A DNA stretch of 44,479 bases from an uncultured Muribaculaceae bacterium (GTDB taxonomy: Bacteria > Bacteroidota > Bacteroidia > Bacteroidales > Muribaculaceae), in the NCBI GenBank assembly GCA_944320595.1, contig CALUIB010000021.1, positions 1 through 44,479 on the forward strand, in the 5' to 3' direction. The notes beneath the pieces were generated by a model. The model was not told the origin of the DNA. It was given only the letters and a program-made list of their open reading frames with translations, and ran no database searches. The stretch's first letter is position 1; each line of letters opens with the position of its first letter. Below are positions 40,461 to 44,479 of this stretch, one piece after another. Made by a program: the position numbers and the translations under genes.

Positions 40461-40696
40461 TTTGTATTGGTTGATACAGCCCATCAGAGATATGAAATCA
40501 TATTTGCGTTTCCTTTCTTGCAGGTTCAAAATTTTCTTGATAACTTGCCACTGTGTTTCTTCTAAACGTCGGACACATAATTATTTCAAGTACGGAAACT
40601 TAAAAATAATCATTTTTCGCAGAAAGAAGGAACACTCTTTCTACACAGAACTGCAAGATTTAAACAGGCTCTTAGTACCTCAAAATACCTTAATGT
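40461..40696. other. AT-rich gap before the AAA ATPase gene
   Basis: No gene is seen. It holds GTCGGACAC at 40568-40576, identical to a string in the IS481 remnant's tail (657-665), and CAAGATTTAAACAGGCTCTT at 40654-40673, an inverted near-copy of the palindromic repeat arm at 12515-12534. This suggests it is debris from mobile elements. No promoter consensus for the ATPase gene is evident. Confidence 0.5.
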
Positions 40697-42889
40697 ATGA
40701 TAAAATCTTTATCTATAAGAAATATTGCTACGTTCGATAACGATGGCATCAATATAACCGACTTAAAGCCAATTAATATTATATATGGTTCTAACGGTTC
40801 GGGTAAGAGTACAATCGGTAAAGCCATTGCAAATATAAATTCTTATGACCAGTCCTCAATTTCTTGGGTAAATGACCGATCTATAGAAATACTTGCGTAT
40901 AACGATGAGTTCCGCAAAAATAATTTTCAGGAACAAATGCCTGGGGTTTTTACGCTAGGCGACGCTAGTACGACCGCAGTTGCCGAAATAGAGAGAAAAC
41001 GTGAAGATTTACAAGAAATAACCTCTACTGGACTGCGCTATAAGTCTGAGATTGAAAAACAGCAGGATGCTATAAAATCAGAGAACAAAACTTTCAGTGA
41101 AAGTGCCTGGACTAATGTTTTTAAGAAATACGAGCAATGGTTCTCTAAATCGGCAATAGGCGCTGGAACGAAAGATAAGTTTATGGATAAACTATTGGCG
41201 GCTTATAACCAAGAGCATTCAAGGCCTTTGCCAATAGACGAATTGAAAAATAGGGCAAGTGTATTATTTGCCCAACAATCGTCACGAATAGAATTGTGTG
41301 ATTTAATCGAAAATGACGTATTGTCATCTATTGAGTCTGACGCCATATGGGCAAAAATTATAATAGGAAAACAAGATATTGATATTGCGGAGTTAATTTC
41401 CAAATTAAGAAATTCAGATTGGGTTAGCCAAGGCGTAAAATATATCGAAGATGGAAACGACGTGTGTCCTTTTTGCCAACAGCATACTATCACAGATGCT
41501 TTTCGTGCGAAAATAAATATTTTTTTCGATGAAATATACCAACAAGATATTGACAAAGTAAATGCAAGATGCGAAGATTACAAAAGAGCTGTTAATGCAT
41601 TAATTAGCTCGCTAGATCGTTTCAATGAAACGCAAAAAGAGCAAAAGAGATCCTTCGTTAATTGCGCTACACTTGAATCTATTTTGTTTTCCTTAAAAAC
41701 CGCGTTTTCTCGAAATATAGAATTGATTTCTTCAAAACAAAAGGAACCTAGCCGTGTCGTTACATTGGCAGACACGACAGACATCATTGCCGCATTTAAT
41801 GCGGAATTAACAAAAGCAAATATTTCAATAAAAGCGCATAACGACCTCGTAGATAATTCTGCAAAAGAAAAACCTGTGTTAGTAAGTGAAATCTGGCGAT
41901 TCTTTGCTTCTGAATATAATACAGCCATTACAAGGCACATACGTGCTATAAATGACATGGAAACGGCTATTAAAAATTTGACAAGGAAACGAAATGAAAC
42001 TGCCGAAAAGTATATGACAGTCAAAAAAGAAATAACCAATTTGGAAAACTCGGTAACTAGCGTTACGCCTACGGTTAATGAAATCAATCGATTGCTGAAA
42101 GTATGCGGCTTTACAAATTTCCAAATCAAGGAAGTTAAGGATAATAAAAATCGCTACCAAATAGTTCGAGAAAATGGAGATGCAGCTATGACTACATTAA
42201 GTGAAGGAGAAACGGCTTTTATTACTTTCTTATATTATATGCAGGCTGTAAAGGGAAGTTTCCTTCCCAATGGTGTCGCAAACGAAAGGGTGCTGGTGAT
42301 TGACGATCCAGTTTCAGGCTTGGACAATAATGCATTATTTGTCGTTAGCACATTATTAAGGAATCTATTTGCAGACATACATACAGGAAAAGGTGCAGTA
42401 AAACAGGTTATTGTGCTTACTCATAATGTTTATTTTTATAAAGAAATTACTTTCTATGGCAAACATTATGCCTTGAGGAATAATATAAAACATTTGGTAC
42501 TTCGCAAACGCAACAATATATCTTCTATCCAGGACTATGGCGAACAAAATCCGATAAAAAATTCCTATGAACTTTTATGGACAGAACTTAGAAACAAGTC
42601 GCAACATTCGGGTATTGCTGTTCAAAATATAATGGGACGGATTATCGGAAACTATTTCTTTATTTTAGGAGGGATGAGACCTGAAACTATTCTTGAAAAG
42701 TTCAGCAATTATGAAGATCGTACGATTTGTAGGTCTTTGTTAAGTTGGGGCAGTGATAGTTCATATTCTTTGCCCGATGATATCTTCGTCGAAATACCTG
42801 ATGACCAGTTGAGCAGAAGTATGACAGTCTTTAAAGATATTTTCTATAAAATGGGGCAGGGAGCTCATTATGAGATGATGATGCAGTAA
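40697..42889 (+). CDS. RloC/PrrC-like ATPase (AAA_13 type) with zinc-hook motif
   Basis: A 730-residue SMC/Rad50-style ABC ATPase. Walker A is GSNGSGKST (31-39), the signature TLSEGE lies at about 500, Walker B is VLVIDDPVSGLDNN (Asp536-Asp537), and the His switch is VLTHN. Two long coiled coils flank a CPFC pair (Cys257/Cys260), like the zinc hook of Rad50 and RloC. Members of this group act in phage defence, some as anticodon nucleases. The Arg-Glu-His triad of PrrC/RloC cannot be confidently placed, so the nuclease part is open; the C-terminal ~130 residues (SYELLWTELRN, NIMGRIIGNYFF) are typical of AAA_13. The gene is much AT-richer than its neighbours and is flanked by repeat debris, so it was probably acquired. 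It has no restriction-modification partner in the window. Confidence 0.8.
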   Translation: MIKSLSIRNIATFDNDGINITDLKPINIIYGSNGSGKSTIGKAIANINSYDQSSISWVNDRSIEILAYNDEFRKNNFQEQMPGVFTLGDASTTAVAEIERKREDLQEITSTGLRYKSEIEKQQDAIKSENKTFSESAWTNVFKKYEQWFSKSAIGAGTKDKFMDKLLAAYNQEHSRPLPIDELKNRASVLFAQQSSRIELCDLIENDVLSSIESDAIWAKIIIGKQDIDIAELISKLRNSDWVSQGVKYIEDGNDVCPFCQQHTITDAFRAKINIFFDEIYQQDIDKVNARCEDYKRAVNALISSLDRFNETQKEQKRSFVNCATLESILFSLKTAFSRNIELISSKQKEPSRVVTLADTTDIIAAFNAELTKANISIKAHNDLVDNSAKEKPVLVSEIWRFFASEYNTAITRHIRAINDMETAIKNLTRKRNETAEKYMTVKKEITNLENSVTSVTPTVNEINRLLKVCGFTNFQIKEVKDNKNRYQIVRENGDAAMTTLSEGETAFITFLYYMQAVKGSFLPNGVANERVLVIDDPVSGLDNNALFVVSTLLRNLFADIHTGKGAVKQVIVLTHNVYFYKEITFYGKHYALRNNIKHLVLRKRNNISSIQDYGEQNPIKNSYELLWTELRNKSQHSGIAVQNIMGRIIGNYFFILGGMRPETILEKFSNYEDRTICRSLLSWGSDSSYSLPDDIFVEIPDDQLSRSMTVFKDIFYKMGQGAHYEMMMQ

Positions 42890-42933
42890 AAAAAGATTAT
42901 TAGCATATAGTAAAATCATGCGGCAGTTTTTAT

Positions 42934-42941
42934 TAATTTTG
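42934..42941 (+). promoter_or_regulatory. Candidate -7 box of mnmE
   Basis: TAATTTTG (42934-42941) fits the -7 consensus; no TTTG is seen 19-20 bases upstream. The ATG of mnmE is 24 bases downstream. Confidence 0.5.
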
Positions 42942-42964
42942 CAGGGAACAAACGCAATACTAAC

Positions 42965-44389
42965 ATGGAACAGACAGCACAGCATTTCGACGACACCATT
43001 TGCGCCATTTCCACGCCGCCGGGGCGCGGGGGCATAGCCGTGGCACGCGTGAGCGGACGCAACGCGGCAGCCATAGTGGCACGCTGCTGGGAAGGTGCCG
43101 ACTTGGCATCGATGGCAAGCCACACTGCTCACTGGGGACGCATAATCGACACCACAGCCGGCGGCGACGCAAGGCAGGTGCTCGACGAGGTGGTGCTTAC
43201 GCTATTCCGTGCGCCACGCTCGTTCACCGGCGAGGACGTGGTGGAGATTTCCTGCCACGGCTCGCCATGGATACAGCAGCAACTGCTGCAAGTGCTCGTG
43301 TCGTGCGGTTGCCGAATGGCCACGGCGGGCGAATTCACGCGCCGAGCATTTGCCAACGGGCGCATCGACCTGTCGCAGGCCGAAGCCGTGGCCGACGTGA
43401 TTGCATCCTCGTCACGCGCCGCCCACCGCATAGCCATGAGCCAGATGCGAGGCTCGTTCAGCAAGCAGATAGGTAAGCTGCGCGACAGCCTGCTCGAATT
43501 CGTATCGCTCATGGAACTCGAACTCGACTTCAGCGAGGAAGAAGTGGAATTTGCCGACCGCCAGCACCTGCTCACGCTTGCAACCGGCATACGCGACACC
43601 ATCGACCACCTTGCCGGGTCGTTTGCCGTTGGCAATGCCATAAAGAACGGCATACCCGTGGCCATAGTGGGCGAGACCAATGCCGGGAAGTCAACCCTGC
43701 TCAACCTGTTGCTCGGCGACGACCGCGCCATAGTGAGCGACATACACGGCACCACGCGCGACGTGATTGAAGACACCATCACCATAGGCGGCGTGCTGTA
43801 CCGATTCATCGACACGGCCGGCATACGCGACACCACCGACAGCATAGAGTCGATGGGCATCGAGCGCACATTCCGCAAGCTCGACGACGCGTCGATAGTC
43901 CTGTGGGTAATCGACGGAACGGCTCCGGCGGCCGACATTGATGCCATTGCCCCGAAGATACTGCCGCGCTGCGCAGGCAAGTCGCTAATAGCCGTGGTAA
44001 ACAAGGACGACGTTATCGGCAACGACCAGCGCGCCGCCATCGCCACCACGCTCGATGGTATATTGCCAGGCGAGGCTTGCAGCGTCAACATCTCGGCACG
44101 CCTGCACAGCGGCACCGACACACTGCTGCAACTCATAGCCCGCGCAGCCTCGATACCCGAAAACGATCCAGGCGAGGTGATAGTGACCAACGCGCGCCAC
44201 TACGAGTCCCTGACACGCGCAAGCCAGGCCCTCGCCCGCGCCATCGACGGCCTGCGCCAAGGCCTAAGCGGCGACTTCGTGAGCCAGGACATCCGCGAAT
44301 GCACCCACCATTTGGGCGAAATCACCGGCACCATCACCACCACCGACATCCTCACCCAAATCTTCTCCCACTTCTGCATCGGAAAGTAA
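42965..44389 (+). CDS. mnmE: tRNA modification GTPase MnmE
   Basis: With MnmG it installs the 5-carboxymethylaminomethyl group on the wobble uridine of certain tRNAs, including tRNA-Lys(UUU). The 474 residues comprise the folate-binding N-terminal domain (ICAISTPPGRGGIAVARVSG at the start), a helical domain, and an inserted G domain: GETNAGKST (236-244), GTTRD, DTAGIRDT and NKDD. The C-terminus ends CIGK, the strictly conserved C-(I/L/V)-G-K with catalytic Cys. Length is typical. It lies next to the AAA_13 insertion, which separates it from whatever was originally upstream. Confidence 0.97.
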   Translation: MEQTAQHFDDTICAISTPPGRGGIAVARVSGRNAAAIVARCWEGADLASMASHTAHWGRIIDTTAGGDARQVLDEVVLTLFRAPRSFTGEDVVEISCHGSPWIQQQLLQVLVSCGCRMATAGEFTRRAFANGRIDLSQAEAVADVIASSSRAAHRIAMSQMRGSFSKQIGKLRDSLLEFVSLMELELDFSEEEVEFADRQHLLTLATGIRDTIDHLAGSFAVGNAIKNGIPVAIVGETNAGKSTLLNLLLGDDRAIVSDIHGTTRDVIEDTITIGGVLYRFIDTAGIRDTTDSIESMGIERTFRKLDDASIVLWVIDGTAPAADIDAIAPKILPRCAGKSLIAVVNKDDVIGNDQRAAIATTLDGILPGEACSVNISARLHSGTDTLLQLIARAASIPENDPGEVIVTNARHYESLTRASQALARAIDGLRQGLSGDFVSQDIRECTHHLGEITGTITTTDILTQIFSHFCIGK

Positions 44390-44434
44390 ATACTTGATTA
44401 TTAAATAGTTAAATTGATTATAATCGATTAATAT

Positions 44435-44459
44435 GGCGCTCTTTACGGGCGCCTTTTTT
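44435..44459 (+). terminator. Terminator of mnmE
   Basis: GGCGC (44435-44439) and GCGCC (44449-44453) form a stem followed by six T. It lies 45 bases after the mnmE stop. Confidence 0.85.
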
Positions 44460-44479
44460 GTTGCTCAAGTATCGTTGAT

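Noticed and set aside
40697-42889. Confident anticodon nuclease call
   Set aside because: The Arg-x3-Glu...His triad of PrrC/RloC could not be placed with confidence, so only the ATPase family and zinc hook are claimed.

Overview
The window comes from a Bacteroidales bacterium, probably a gut lineage near Muribaculaceae. Four things point there: the family-typical thrA-apgM-thrC operon, promoters of the Bacteroidetes type (TTTG, 19-20 bases, TAnnTTTG) in front of most transcription units, no Shine-Dalgarno dependence, and SusCD-style accessory sugar metabolism (a GH31 lipoprotein with a PA14 insert). No database search was possible, so family names rest on motifs recognised by eye.

Layout. 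1-4.9 kb is an AT-rich, decayed island. It holds an IS481-family transposase remnant, a tightly overlapped four-gene operon (FkbH-like HAD protein, two DUF488 proteins, a dual-OB protein), a 117-base imperfect palindrome and a broken tyrosine recombinase lying next to the 3' end of tRNA-Lys(UUU), a classical integration site. 5.2-15.1 kb is a GC-rich plus-strand block: gltX, an outer-membrane-type protein, the Kdo transferase waaA, a GH31 glycosidase and topA. In front of the GH31 gene a promoter-bearing unit is repeated three times, and another copy of it drives a gene at 40.3 kb.

15.2-28.6 kb is the most unusual part: one minus-strand operon of seven genes with overlapping or nearly touching ends. 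In transcription order it encodes a GrpE-like factor, a short Hsp70, an Hsp70 fused to a von Willebrand A (vWA) domain, a large cytosolic protein with two J-like regions lacking the HPD tripeptide plus zinc ribbons and fibronectin-III-like domains, a zinc-ribbon GTPase, a GAP1-N2-like GTPase-associated protein, and a membrane lipoprotein ending in a second GTPase. It reads as a dedicated chaperone machine joined to a two-GTPase membrane switch.

28.8-31.6 kb is a plus-strand operon of a clear steroid 5-alpha-reductase (SRD5A) homologue, an Old Yellow Enzyme-type reductase and a short-chain dehydrogenase. That is the gene set expected for 5-alpha/5-beta reduction and 3-hydroxy redox of bile acids or steroids. 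31.7-36.7 kb is the threonine operon thrA-apgM-thrC (minus), followed by yqgE (plus). 37.6-38.5 kb is a gene-poor stretch with a good promoter and two possible small genes. 38.6-40.3 kb carries an SDR and a DUF6048-like outer-membrane-type protein. 40.4-42.9 kb is a second AT-rich insertion with a RloC/PrrC-like (AAA_13) ATPase, a probable defence gene. The window closes with mnmE and its terminator.
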